Part shown: positions 8,336 to 16,988 of the stretch, one piece after another
Numbering within the stretch: position 1 is the stretch's first letter
Layout: each line of letters starts with the position of its first letter
Assembly (NCBI RefSeq): GCF_947500695.1
Contig: NZ_CANMSS010000003.1
Span: 62,001 to 126,000, forward strand
DNA: 64,000 nucleotides
Direction: 5' to 3'
Origin: an uncultured Pseudoteredinibacter sp.
GTDB taxonomy: Bacteria > Pseudomonadota > Gammaproteobacteria > Pseudomonadales > Cellvibrionaceae
Position numbers and translations under genes: made by a program
The notes under the pieces: generated by a model
What the model saw: only the letters and a program-made list of their open reading frames with translations
What the model was told of the DNA's origin: nothing
Databases searched by the model: none

Positions 8336-9025
8336 ATGAGTATTACCCCCCAGGAAACAGATTTATTTTCTTTGCTAGAGCACCGCTACAGTGTGCGCGG
8401 TTTTACCGATCGAGTGATTGAGAAGCCAGTTTTGCAGGAAATTTTTCAAAAATCCCAGCAGGCTCCTTCCAACTGTAATACTCAGCCCTGGCAGGCCTAC
8501 ATTATTTCGGGCGAGCGCTGCCGCCAGTTTGCCAAAAGCCTGGCTGAGGCCATCGTTAGTGGTGCGCCTTCCAAGCCCGATTTCGATGTGACATTAGGTT
8601 TCTTCGATGAATATCGCCAGCGTCAGGTAGATTGCGCATATGCGTTATACGGTTCCATGGGTATCGAGCGTGGTGACAAGGCAGGTCGTGGCGCGGCCAT
8701 GTTGCGCAACTATGATTTCTTTGGTGCGCCACATGTTGCTTTTATCGCAATGCCAAAGAGCTTCGGTATTGTGAATGCTTTGGATGTGGGCATTTATTTG
8801 CAGACTTTAAATCTTGTTATGGAGTCTTACGGTGTGGGTAGTTGCATTCAAGGTGCATTGGCTTATTACCCCGATTTGGTTCGTAAAGAGCTGGGTTTGC
8901 CCGAAGACGACAGCATGCAAATCCTTTGTGGTATTTCATTCGGATACGAGGATAAAAACCATGCCGCCAATAACACCCGAACTGTTCGCGCCGACTTAGG
9001 TGAAAACGTTAGCTTCTACGAATAG
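8336..9025 (+). CDS. nitroreductase-family flavin oxidoreductase
   Basis: FMN-dependent NAD(P)H oxidoreductase of 229 aa. FMN contacts are recognisable: EHRYSVRGF near residue 15, APSNCNTQPW near residue 42, and the YGVGSCIQGALAYYPD loop near residue 165. The physiological substrate (nitro compound, quinone or other) is not evident. It starts at ATG 8336 after AAGGAT and ends 11 bases before the MoxR ATPase gene, so the two are likely co-transcribed. Whether it belongs functionally to the MoxR/VWA module or merely precedes it is open. Confidence 0.9.
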   Translation: MSITPQETDLFSLLEHRYSVRGFTDRVIEKPVLQEIFQKSQQAPSNCNTQPWQAYIISGERCRQFAKSLAEAIVSGAPSKPDFDVTLGFFDEYRQRQVDCAYALYGSMGIERGDKAGRGAAMLRNYDFFGAPHVAFIAMPKSFGIVNALDVGIYLQTLNLVMESYGVGSCIQGALAYYPDLVRKELGLPEDDSMQILCGISFGYEDKNHAANNTRTVRADLGENVSFYE

Positions 9026-9036
9026 GTACACTTGGC

Positions 9037-9978
9037 ATGATTATTAAGCACGCAGATAAGATCGCTTCGCCAGAAGTTTTGCAAGAAGCATTTGAAAAGC
9101 GTGGATACATTTGTAGCGACCCAATTGCTACAGCTGTGTATCTAGCTTGCCATTTACAAAAGCCTATTCTCGTTGAAGGCCCTCCAGGTGTTGGTAAAAC
9201 AGAGTTGGCGAAGGTAACGGCTGAGTATTTAGCTGCGCCACTGATTCGTATGCAGTGTTATGAAGGTTTGGATGAAGCCAAGGCACTGTATGAATGGAAG
9301 TACGGTAAGCAGCTGCTTTATACCCAGGTATTAAAAGATCAGCTGGGTGATGTAATGCGTGGCGCTAGAGGTTTGGATGAATCGGTTGAACGACTGCACT
9401 CCTTTGGCGATATCTTTTACTCAGAGCAGTTTTTAGAAACCCGACCATTGCTGCAAGCTTTACGAGAGCCAGATGGCGCGGTCTTATTGATCGATGAAAT
9501 TGATAAGTCTGATCAAGAGTTTGAAGCTTTTCTTTTAGAACTGCTGTCAGATTACCAAGTGTCTATTCCAGAAATCGGAACGGTAAAGGCTAAGAGCAAA
9601 CCAATTGTTTTTCTTACCAGTAATAATACCCGTGAGCTCGGAGATGCACTGAAGCGTCGTTGTTTGCATCTGCATATTCCATTCCCAGAGACTGCATTGG
9701 AAAATCAAATTATCGCCAGCCAAGTTCCTGATATGGATAGCAGCTTGCGAGACCAGCTGGTCGCTTTTGTGCATGAATTGCGCCAAATGGCCTTAAAGAA
9801 AGTGCCGGCGATTAGTGAATCTATCGATTGGGCGCGTGCTTTATTACTGCTGAATGTTGATAGCCTTGATGAAAAGTGGGTGAGAGATACCCTGAGCCTA
9901 TTGTTGAAATATCAGGACGATATTGAAATTGTGGAGCCTGAGCTTCGCAAAATTATGGGGCAAATTAGCCCCAAATAA
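9037..9978 (+). CDS. MoxR-family AAA+ ATPase
   Basis: AAA+ chaperone of 313 aa with Walker A GPPGVGKT (residues 48-55), Walker B VLLIDEIDKSD (about 149-159) and sensor-1 FLTSNN. The closest general relatives are MoxR proteins of the CoxD type, which act with a VWA-domain partner to insert metals or remodel oxidoreductase complexes. That partner gene lies 44 bases downstream. The likely task is remodelling an unidentified client; the nitroreductase immediately upstream is one candidate. No known carbon monoxide dehydrogenase genes are in the window. Confidence 0.93.
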   Translation: MIIKHADKIASPEVLQEAFEKRGYICSDPIATAVYLACHLQKPILVEGPPGVGKTELAKVTAEYLAAPLIRMQCYEGLDEAKALYEWKYGKQLLYTQVLKDQLGDVMRGARGLDESVERLHSFGDIFYSEQFLETRPLLQALREPDGAVLLIDEIDKSDQEFEAFLLELLSDYQVSIPEIGTVKAKSKPIVFLTSNNTRELGDALKRRCLHLHIPFPETALENQIIASQVPDMDSSLRDQLVAFVHELRQMALKKVPAISESIDWARALLLLNVDSLDEKWVRDTLSLLLKYQDDIEIVEPELRKIMGQISPK

Positions 9979-10022
9979 TTCGCTTTAAAAAATGTACCGT
10001 ATTAGTAAGTAGGTTAGTCAAA

Positions 10023-11492
10023 GTGCAGAAAGTCTTTGCCGATTTTATCCATACTCTGCGTCAGCAGGGGGTGCCTATATCCCCTGCGGAGACTCTAGAT
10101 GCCTTAAAAACAGCTGAACTGTTGGGCTTGCAAGGAAAGTCTCGCCTGCGTCAGGGCCTTGGCTTAGTATTGGCAAAGAATGAACAGGATAAGCAAACTT
10201 ACGAACACTATTTTGATGAGTTTTTTAAGTTTGCAGAGCCTGCTTCGCCCTCAGGTTCTGAGGCGCTTGAAGATGGCGATGATTTAGAACAACAGAATCA
10301 ACAAAGTTCTGATGAGTCGCCGTCAAATGACGGCGCAAGTGAGGTGTCCAGCAGTTCTGGGCAAGGCGGGGGCGAATCTGAAGACAATGAGCAAGATGAG
10401 TCTTCGGAGGACTCTGCTACAGAAGTTTCCGCCAGCTCTCCTTTGGGGAGGATGCTACAAGCGGCAGATCCTGCAGCTATTGCGATGGCGATAGCCAAAG
10501 CTGGACAGCAAGAATCGGTTCAAAATATTCAGTTATTTACCCAAAAGCCTTTGTTTAGTTATCGCATGATGAATCGCATGGGTAACGAAGCATTAAATCA
10601 AGAGCTGCTGGCTCTAGACGTAAGCAATGAGCTAGCCCAGCAACGTTTGGCCAATCGACTCAGATCTGCCCAGACCCAGCTGCAAGAACAGGTTAAAGAT
10701 TATGTTGAGCAGCAATATCTGCTCTATGCCGAGGCAAAGGGGCAGCAGCTGCGTGAAACCACTTTGCAGAAAGTAAAGCTTACCAATATCGATAACCACT
10801 ATATGCAGCAAATGGCTGATTTGGTGCGTAAGGCTGCTAAGCGTCTGGCAAGCCTTCACAGTCGCAAGAGAAAATTGCGCAAACGCGGCCTGTTAGATGT
10901 GCGAAAAACCATAGCGGCCAATGCTGCCTATGATGGCGTCTTGTTCCATACTCGCTGGAAAACCACCGTAGTGGATCGCCCCAAAGTAATGGTGATCTGC
11001 GATGTTAGTGGTTCGGTAAGTCGAGTTGCGCGCTTCTTACTGTTGTTTGTGCATAGCTTGCAAGAGGTGTTGCCTCGCAGTCGTTCTTTTGTGTTTTCCT
11101 CTGATATGGGTGAAGTAACCGATCTGTTTAAGGAAAATAAATTAGAGGACGCGCTTGCTGAAATAATGTCGAAGTGGGCAAATCAGTCTACCAGTTATGA
11201 CAAGGCCTTGGCGGACTTTTCCGAAAATACACTGAAGGATGTTGATCAAAAGACCACGGTTATCATGTTGGGTGATGCTCGCAATAATAATGGCAATGGC
11301 CGTGCCGATATATGGCAGAAGGTTTATCTTCAGGCGGGGCGGGTTCTATGGCTAAATCCAGAGCATATCAATAGCTGGGATACTGGCGATTCTATTATGG
11401 CTTCATATCGGCCTTATTGCTCAGAGGTGCATTGTTGTAACTCATTAAGGGATCTTGAGCGTATTCTAGGCAATCTTTTAAAGCATAGTTAA
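10023..11492 (+). CDS. VWA-domain protein of the CoxE type (MoxR partner)
   Basis: 489-aa protein starting at GTG 10023 with a weak ribosome site. The N-terminal third resembles CoxE proteins. Residues of about 75-135 are a low-complexity acidic, Ser-rich linker (EDGDDLEQQNQQSSDES). The C-terminal von Willebrand A domain carries the metal-ion-dependent adhesion site D327-V-S-G-S331. A basic stretch SRKRKLRKRG precedes it. In this family the protein pairs with the adjacent MoxR ATPase to bridge the motor and its client. The close spacing supports one operon from the nitroreductase to the glutaredoxin. Confidence 0.9.
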   Translation: MQKVFADFIHTLRQQGVPISPAETLDALKTAELLGLQGKSRLRQGLGLVLAKNEQDKQTYEHYFDEFFKFAEPASPSGSEALEDGDDLEQQNQQSSDESPSNDGASEVSSSSGQGGGESEDNEQDESSEDSATEVSASSPLGRMLQAADPAAIAMAIAKAGQQESVQNIQLFTQKPLFSYRMMNRMGNEALNQELLALDVSNELAQQRLANRLRSAQTQLQEQVKDYVEQQYLLYAEAKGQQLRETTLQKVKLTNIDNHYMQQMADLVRKAAKRLASLHSRKRKLRKRGLLDVRKTIAANAAYDGVLFHTRWKTTVVDRPKVMVICDVSGSVSRVARFLLLFVHSLQEVLPRSRSFVFSSDMGEVTDLFKENKLEDALAEIMSKWANQSTSYDKALADFSENTLKDVDQKTTVIMLGDARNNNGNGRADIWQKVYLQAGRVLWLNPEHINSWDTGDSIMASYRPYCSEVHCCNSLRDLERILGNLLKHS

Positions 11493-11531
11493 TATAGAGA
11501 CCTTGGTTTCAAGCGCGGTAGTGGGTGAGTA

Positions 11532-11864
11532 TTGAAAAAGTTTATATTTGTTGCAATTTTACTTGTGCTGTATCAGTTTCGCGATGAGCTGTTTAGCTTT
11601 CATAGCCCAGCCCCCGAATATGCTGCTCAGCATGAAGAAAGGGTTATTCTATACGCCACAGACTGGTGCGCTTATTGTAAAAAAACACGCAAGTTCCTAG
11701 AGCAGAATAATATTCCCTATTATGAGTATGATGTAGAAAGCTCAAGCGAGGGGTATGATCAATTCAAGGCGCTTGGTGGTCGCGGTGTCCCTTTGCTGCT
11801 GGTAAATGGCAAGGTAATAAAGGGTTTTGATACAAAGCGTATTTTAAAATATTTGGAAGGTTAG
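11532..11864 (+). CDS. membrane-anchored glutaredoxin-like protein
   Basis: 110-aa thioredoxin-fold protein. Residues 1-15 form a hydrophobic anchor (KKFIFVAILLVLYQF) and residues 38-110 form a glutaredoxin domain. The redox pair is C46/C49 in DWCAYC, and the cis-Pro lies in GGRGVPLLLVNG. It begins with TTG at 11532 behind GGTGAG. The anchor suggests action at the inner membrane, probably facing the periplasm, unlike ordinary cytosolic glutaredoxins. It lies 39 bases after the VWA gene and abuts the deaminase gene, so it may serve as a thiol-disulfide helper for the same operon. Confidence 0.85.
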   Translation: MKKFIFVAILLVLYQFRDELFSFHSPAPEYAAQHEERVILYATDWCAYCKKTRKFLEQNNIPYYEYDVESSSEGYDQFKALGGRGVPLLLVNGKVIKGFDTKRILKYLEG

Positions 11865-11867
11865 CAA

Positions 11868-12350
11868 TTGCAGCGGTATACGCAAAAGCAGGCTTTTATG
11901 CTGCAAGCGCTGGCGTTATCTCGATATGCTTTACCAGCTTGCTTGCCGAATCCCCCCGTGGCTTGTCTGCTTGTCAAGCAAGACCTCATCGTCGCTCGTG
12001 GTTTTACTCAAGCCGTTGGTGGCAATCACGCAGAAGTGCAGGCGCTCAATGCCTGCAATTGCGATAGGGCTGAGCTAACAGCCTATGTGACCTTGGAGCC
12101 ATGCTCATTTGTAGGTCGCACGCCATCTTGCGCGCCAACTCTAATTGATGCTGGTATTAAGCATGTTGTAGTAGCGATGCTAGGGCTCCGCTGAGCAAAA
12201 CCTGCATTATTCAGAGGTGCCCTAGATCCCGACCCTCGTAATAATGGCCGGGGAATTAAAATGCTGCGTGATGCTGGAGTTGTTGTGGAGCTCGGCTGTT
12301 GTGAGGCGGAAGTGGGGAGTTTTTTAAGCCCCTATCTTGGTCATTCCTAA
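11868..12350 (+). pseudogene. RibD-like zinc deaminase, interrupted by a 42-bp insertion
   Basis: A deaminase-domain-only relative of RibD without the reductase half. It starts at TTG 11868, after GGAAGG within the end of the glutaredoxin gene. The zinc motifs HAEVQAL and EPCSFVGRTPSC are intact. Translation stops at TGA 12192-12194 after 108 residues. Removing the 42-bp insertion at 12180-12221 rejoins VVVAML with DPDPRNNGRGIKMLRDAG, which is the expected family continuation, giving 146 residues ending at TAA 12348. The insertion keeps the frame but brings the stop codon. The truncated product keeps the zinc site but loses the C-terminal helices, so it is probably inactive. The complete RibD is encoded at 44.9-46.1 kb. 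Confidence 0.88.
12180..12225. mobile_element. miniature palindromic insertion with CTAG target duplication
   Basis: CTAG at 12180-12183 is repeated at 12222-12225. Between them lie 38 bases whose ends, counted with the flanking G/C, are imperfect inverted repeats: GGGCTCCGCTGA at 12183-12194 against GGGCACCTCTGA read on the other strand at 12211-12222, 10 of 12 matching. Such a structure is what a minimal MITE leaves. A 4-bp YTAR duplication is typical of IS5-group transposition. No transposase is encoded and no second copy is seen in this window. Confidence 0.8.
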
Positions 12351-12396
12351 GCTGCTAATCAATCTTGGACTATTCACTTTCAGTTTTCTGTGAGTT

Positions 12397-12585
12397 TTGG
12401 TTTTCTCTTGGATTATTCAGCACCCCTTAGGAATTATTCATGCCGTTCTCAGAACATTAATGGTGGTGTCTGCGTTTTATCTATTTCCTGAAAATAGCTT
12501 GAGTGCGATTGTGTTGGCAGTGGTGTTCGCTTATATGATTAGTTTGTGGGTGATGTTGCGCCGGGAAATAGCTTGGAAGGCTTAA
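12397..12585 (+). CDS. possible small membrane protein, 62 aa
   Basis: Open frame from TTG 12397. It would encode two hydrophobic helices (about residues 12-30 and 35-53) and a basic end (MLRREIAWKA). Start codon and ribosome site are both weak; an internal ATG at residue 21 would leave only one helix. It lies between the broken deaminase gene and a pair of hairpins. It could be a real small inner-membrane protein or chance. Confidence 0.35.
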   Translation: MVFSWIIQHPLGIIHAVLRTLMVVSAFYLFPENSLSAIVLAVVFAYMISLWVMLRREIAWKA

Positions 12586-12617
12586 TGGACGTTGGCTTGA
12601 AGGGCCTCTAAGGCTGA

Positions 12618-12678
12618 GGGCAGCTTGAGCTCTTGGTAAGAGGAGCTGCCCACTCTATCCATTTAATGGACAGAGTGG
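12618..12678. terminator. two abutting hairpins between convergent genes
   Basis: First hairpin: GGGCAGCT (12618-12625) with AGCTGCCC (12644-12651), with an inner CTCTT/AAGAG stem. Second: CCACTCT-TCCAT (from 12650) with ATGGA-AGAGTGG (to 12678), one mismatch. They share bases 12650-12651, so only one may form fully at a time. No T-run follows. They probably act as a two-way terminator for the converging transcripts. Confidence 0.6.
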
Positions 12679-12711
12679 AGCAGCGGGAAGGTAATAGAAG
12701 ACGGAGTTAAA

Positions 12712-14563
12712 TTACCAGCCGCACTGACGGCCTTTGTTTTGCTCGTCTAACCAAATTTTTAATGGCGCAAAGTAATCGATGATCGCCGAAGCATCCAGCT
12801 CGCGCTGACCCGTTACCGCTTCCATAGCATCTTGCCAAGGGCGACTAGAGCCCATGGCCATCATGGTCTTTAAGCTCTCGCCAACTTCTTTATTGTTGTA
12901 AATAGAGCAGCGATGCAATGGACCTTGATAGCCTGCTTTTTCACACAATGCACGATGGAATTGGAATTGCTGAATAAAGGCCAAGAAGTAGCGAGTGTAA
13001 GGCGTGTTGCCAGGCACGTGGTATTTGGCGCCTGGATCAAAATCAGCCTCGCTGCGCGCTAGTGGCGGAGTAATACCTTGGTATTTTTCACGCAGTTCCC
13101 ACCAACCTTTGTTGTAATCTGCAGGCTGTAGGTCGCCATTGAATACCTGCCAGCGCCACTTATCTACGAGTAGGCCAAATGGCAAGAAGGCAATTTTATC
13201 CAAAGCTTGCTGCATTAAGAAACCGAGATCTTCGGAGGCTGGGGGCTCTTTGTCCAATAGGCCAATTTGAACCAAGTAGCTCGGAGTGATTGATAGACCG
13301 ACAACGTCACCCAAGGCTTCGTGGAAGCCGTCGTTTGCGCTTTCACGGAACAGCATTGGCTGCTGATTGTAGGCGCGCTGATAATAGTTGTGACCTAGTT
13401 CGTGATGGATGGTTTGGAAGTCTTCGCCGTTCTTTTGAATACACATCTTAATGCGTAAATCTTCGATATTGTCGATATCCCAGGCGCTAGCATGGCAGAC
13501 AACATCACGATCTTCTGGCTTAGTAAATTGTGAGCGCTCCCAAAAAGTTTCCGGCAATTCTTTAAAGCCTAAAGAGCTAAAGAACGCCTCACCTGTTTTT
13601 ACCATATCCATTTCACTCATGCCTGATTTTTCAATCAGCTGAGTGACGTTATAGCTTTGCTCAACACCTTCAGGCTTAACGAGCTCGTAAACATTGCCCC
13701 AAGTTTGTGCCCACATATTGCCGAGTAAGTGCGCTGGGATTTTGCCGCTTGCCGGTGCAACATCGTCACCGTAATGCTCATTCAGTTTGGCGCGCACATG
13801 ACATTGTAGTGAATCATAGAGAGGCTTCACTTTTTGCCATTGGGCGTCGGCATCGGCAGCAAATGCATCTGGCTCCATGTCGTACTTGGAGCGCCACAGA
13901 ACACTCAGGTTTTCAAAACCAAGGTCTTTGGCGCCTTTGTTAGCAATGCTAACTTGCTCTTCGTACAGTGGGCGCATTGGCGGGGATACTTGGCGCCAGC
14001 CAGCCCATAGCTCTTTTAAAAGTTCTGGGTCCCGGCTATTAGCGAAAACAGCGCTCATCTCGCCAAGGTTGTAGCAGCGCTCATCATTACAGTATTTGCC
14101 TTTGCCGTACATGCCCTGCATCTTGGAGCCGATCTCCGCTAGGCGTTTAGCTTGTGCTGGATCATTTGGGGCTGGAAAGCTTAAGGTTTTCTTTAAGGCA
14201 TTCATCTGGCGGCGGCTAGATGCGTCAAGTTGCACTTGGTCATATTTGGCCGCTTCTTTTGCCAGCTTTACGCTGAGAAGGCTGAATTCAGTAGCCGCTT
14301 TGGCCTCTAGGTACTGGGAGTCGAAATTAATATAGGTCGCAGCTATCCAAGAGGCACGGCCATAATCTTCCAGGGATTGAGCCAGTTCATCGTTGGCTTT
14401 TTTAAGGAATGCAGCAGCTTGCTCGGCGCTCGGCGCTCGGCGCAGAGGCTTGTGCATTTGCTTGCTCGGCAGCTTGATTCTGGCTTGCAGCTGTTTGGTT
14501 TTGCTCATTGCAGCCAAATAAGGCCAGCGCCGAAACGCATGTCGCGAGTGCTAAGGGTTTCAT
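12712..14563 (-). CDS. M2-family peptidyl-dipeptidase (ACE-like) with its lipoprotein signal out of frame
   Basis: Zinc dipeptidyl carboxypeptidase. In the long frame (601 codons from TTG 14517) the motif HELGH lies at residues 372-376, with the downstream Glu in FHEALGD. That frame starts with a meaningless basic stretch. A different frame from ATG 14563, with GGAG six bases upstream, encodes a clear lipoprotein signal ending LALFGC-NEQNQ. It runs into a TAA at 14404-14402 after 53 residues. The frames meet at a 7-bp unit present three times (14423-14443). With one unit fewer, a single 614-residue lipoprotein peptidase is read. So the gene is off, phase-variable, a fresh frameshift or a sequencing error. 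As it stands only a signal-less product could be made. Confidence 0.9.
14423..14443. repeat. three-copy 7-bp tandem repeat inside the M2 peptidase gene
   Basis: TCGGCGC occurs three times without a gap (14423-14429, 14430-14436, 14437-14443). Seven is not a multiple of three, so each gain or loss of a unit shifts the reading frame. Two units would restore the fusion of signal peptide and peptidase. Slippage at such repeats is a known route to on/off switching. Confidence 0.9.
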
Positions 14564-14640
14564 CGTCATCTCCAGTTCTAGTTGTTATGACACTGATGAT
14601 TAGACGAACAAGATTAGTTGGTGCTCAAGCGGCCAACTCG

Positions 14641-16041
14641 CTATTTTGCTCTAAAGCGAGCAGCTAAGCCCAGAAGAGCGCCAAACAAGATAAATTGCAT
14701 GGGGATAGGTAAGCTAGGCACCGCATGATTGCTACTGCTCGCCATCATCGGGTTTCGCATTAACAGTATTTGTCGTTGGCCACTGGGGTTAGCTGTAGGG
14801 GTAATATTGCTGGCGGCTGAGCCAAAGGCAATGAACTGGCCGTTTCCTGAGATATCCGTTTGGGAGCTTGTGCCATCGGCTTCCTGGCCGCTGCTGCTAA
14901 GGTTGATGCGAAAGGTGTTTTGATTCTCCCTGTCGTATAAAAAGGCATCACGACTGGCGTTGGTATCATTATCTACCAGGTTGCTAGCATCTGACCAAAA
15001 GCTAATAAAACGCCCATCCTCACTAATTGCTGAGCCAGCACTGTTGTGATTGCCAAGGCTTCCATTGCTGTGTTGACTAACAGCCGTATTTTGGCCGTTG
15101 CTGTTATCGTGAATAATGATATCTCGTCGGCCGTTGCTATCACTGGGTAGCATTTGGCTGGAGGGGTGAATCATTGTGCTGATGCGGCCATTGGCGGCAA
15201 TGATGGGGCGAAAGTTTGAAGCTAGGTCGGTGACTTCACTACCGCCTGCCGTAAGGCTGACTCGGCTCATAGTTCCGCTACTAACTTCGCAGCTAAAAAT
15301 ATCGCCTATGCCATTGCTGTCGCCAGCTACGAGGTTGCTGGCTTCAGAGATAAAAATGATGTGATTACCTGAACCTTCAATATACGGCCGCCTTGAGGCG
15401 CCGTTGCCCTCTGTTCCAGAAACTTGGCTTACCAGAGTGGTTTGACCACTGCTGCGGTTATGTAGGTAGACATGTTCATTGTTTGCGGCGGCGGGTGTAG
15501 CGAGGTCGCCGCCGCCTATAAATGTAAGGAGTTGGCCATCATCGGAGATCGATACTTGATCCCCGGTATCTTGGCTGCCTTCGTTACCATCGCTACGAAC
15601 GCTAACTCTAACGAGACTGTTATTTACTCGGTCGTATAAAAAGGCATCTTTACTGGCGTTGCTATCGCTTGCGACTAGATTAGTGGCTAGCGATGTAAAA
15701 GCGATAAAGCGTCCGTCAGGAGTGATTGCTGGGCGCGTGGAATCTCCGTTACTTGGGCTGTTAGCAAGCCCTTGGCTAATGCGGATGGTGCTATTGTTTT
15801 GACGATCTCTTAGGTAGATGTCGGTAAAGCCTCCGTGGCCCGCAGCTAAGTTTGTTGCGGCCGATTGGAAGGCTATAAATCGACCGTTGTCGGAAATGGC
15901 AGGGTTGTCAGCGTGGCTGTCAGCAATATCGCCAGTATCGTTTAGGCTGACAATATCGAGGTCATTGGGGCTTAAATCTTGAGCGATAGAGGGGCAGGAG
16001 CAGATGCCCAGAGCCATTAGGGCAATTACTAGCTTTTTCAC
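14641..16041 (-). CDS. secreted PD40/TolB-like beta-propeller protein with C-terminal sorting-type tail
   Basis: 466-aa exported protein with a signal peptide (MKKLVIALMALGICSCPSIAQ). The body is about seven repeats of 50-60 residues with the recurring phrases ISDNGRFIAF-S-ATNLV and DAFLYDR, the signature of the WD40-like PD40 propeller of TolB and similar periplasmic proteins. The C-terminus has a VPSLPIP motif, a hydrophobic helix and a basic end (LAARFRAK), laid out like PEP-CTERM or IPTL-CTERM sorting signals. It is probably displayed on or anchored to the envelope. The role is unknown. It follows the M2 peptidase gene's 5' end on the same strand. Confidence 0.85.
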   Translation of the reverse strand: MKKLVIALMALGICSCPSIAQDLSPNDLDIVSLNDTGDIADSHADNPAISDNGRFIAFQSAATNLAAGHGGFTDIYLRDRQNNSTIRISQGLANSPSNGDSTRPAITPDGRFIAFTSLATNLVASDSNASKDAFLYDRVNNSLVRVSVRSDGNEGSQDTGDQVSISDDGQLLTFIGGGDLATPAAANNEHVYLHNRSSGQTTLVSQVSGTEGNGASRRPYIEGSGNHIIFISEASNLVAGDSNGIGDIFSCEVSSGTMSRVSLTAGGSEVTDLASNFRPIIAANGRISTMIHPSSQMLPSDSNGRRDIIIHDNSNGQNTAVSQHSNGSLGNHNSAGSAISEDGRFISFWSDASNLVDNDTNASRDAFLYDRENQNTFRINLSSSGQEADGTSSQTDISGNGQFIAFGSAASNITPTANPSGQRQILLMRNPMMASSSNHAVPSLPIPMQFILFGALLGLAARFRAK

Positions 16042-16119
16042 TACAACTAAATCCTTTAGTGCTTAGATAATTAGTTAAAAGTAGCACTAAAGGACTAGTT
16101 TTCCAGCAAAAGGGGAAGA

Positions 16120-16701
16120 TTACTTGCTGTGCAGCTCTTTCATGGCTTCATTCCATTGGCCGGCTGCCGCTGTAGGTAATACCTTGCTGGCTTCATAAAT
16201 AGCGTCGTCGATCGCTTGCTTATCGCTGCCTGATGGGCGTTTTAAAACATAGTTGGCCACTTCTTTTGCGTTGCCTGGGTGGCCAATGCCGATACGTAGG
16301 CGAGCGAAGTTATTATTATTGCCAAGGGCTTTGATGATATCTCGTAAACCATTGTGGCCGCCATGGCCGCCACCTATTTTGAGTTTGGCGACGCCCGGGT
16401 CCATATCCAGCTCGTCGTGGGCGACTAGGATTTCTTCTGGAGCAATTTTAAAGAACTTTGCCATCGCGCTTACGGACTGGCCGCTTCTATTCATAAAGGT
16501 TGTTGGCTTTAATAAGCGAATATCCTTGCCGCCGACACTAATGCGGCCTGCTTCGCCATAGAACTTACTTTCGGCGCTAAGCTGCCCAGCGTATTGGCGA
16601 GCCAGTTCGTCAACAAAATCGGCGCCAGCATTGTGGCGGGTGCCATCATATTCAGTGCCGGGATTGCAGAGGCCGACAATCATACGAATAGGGTTGTTCA
16701 T
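16120..16701 (-). CDS. pth: peptidyl-tRNA hydrolase
   Basis: Releases peptides from peptidyl-tRNA dropped by ribosomes; essential in bacteria. The start is set at ATG 16701 ([15 protein letters not shown]) behind AAGGA, giving the standard 193 aa; an in-frame GTG at 16731 would add ten residues. The catalytic His lies in GTRHNAG, with [12 protein letters not shown] and DELD--PG motifs present. It is the last gene of a minus-strand group after rplY, as in many gammaproteobacteria, but here two small envelope genes lie between rplY and pth. Confidence 0.97.
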   Translation of the reverse strand: MNNPIRMIVGLCNPGTEYDGTRHNAGADFVDELARQYAGQLSAESKFYGEAGRISVGGKDIRLLKPTTFMNRSGQSVSAMAKFFKIAPEEILVAHDELDMDPGVAKLKIGGGHGGHNGLRDIIKALGNNNNFARLRIGIGHPGNAKEVANYVLKRPSGSDKQAIDDAIYEASKVLPTAAAGQWNEAMKELHSK

Positions 16702-16718
16702 AATATTCCTTGAGCTGG

Positions 16719-16985
16719 TTAAACGGACCACCAGCGGTAAATCATCAAAATCACTAATAATAAAGAAACAAGACTGGCCGGATAAGCTTTATGCCCAATG
16801 TCTTTGCCTTTTCGGATCATATGAACTGAATAAGCAATGGCGGCGTTGCTTACTGCAAACATGAAACCTAAAAACACAGCCGTCTCAGTCTTGCTATTTC
16901 CGCCAAAGCCTGCGAGTGCGGCAATGGCTATCAATATGCCTGCGGCAGAGGCTACTAGGGCCAGGTAGAAAATAATCGTTTTCAT
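16719..16985 (-). CDS. small membrane protein, 88 aa
   Basis: Three hydrophobic helices (about residues 3-27, 36-55 and 67-84) with short polar loops ([21 protein letters not shown]). No family recognised. It lies 17 bases before pth and three bases after the stop of the upstream NTF2-like gene, so it is co-transcribed with both. Confidence 0.75.
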   Translation of the reverse strand: MKTIIFYLALVASAAGILIAIAALAGFGGNSKTETAVFLGFMFAVSNAAIAYSVHMIRKGKDIGHKAYPASLVSLLLVILMIYRWWSV

Positions 16986-16988
16986 AGG

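Noticed and set aside
11416..11430. Sequence CTCAGAGGTGC in the VWA gene resembling one end of the 42-bp mini-element
   Set aside because: It lies within intact coding sequence, has no partner arm and no flanking CTAG, so it is coincidental.
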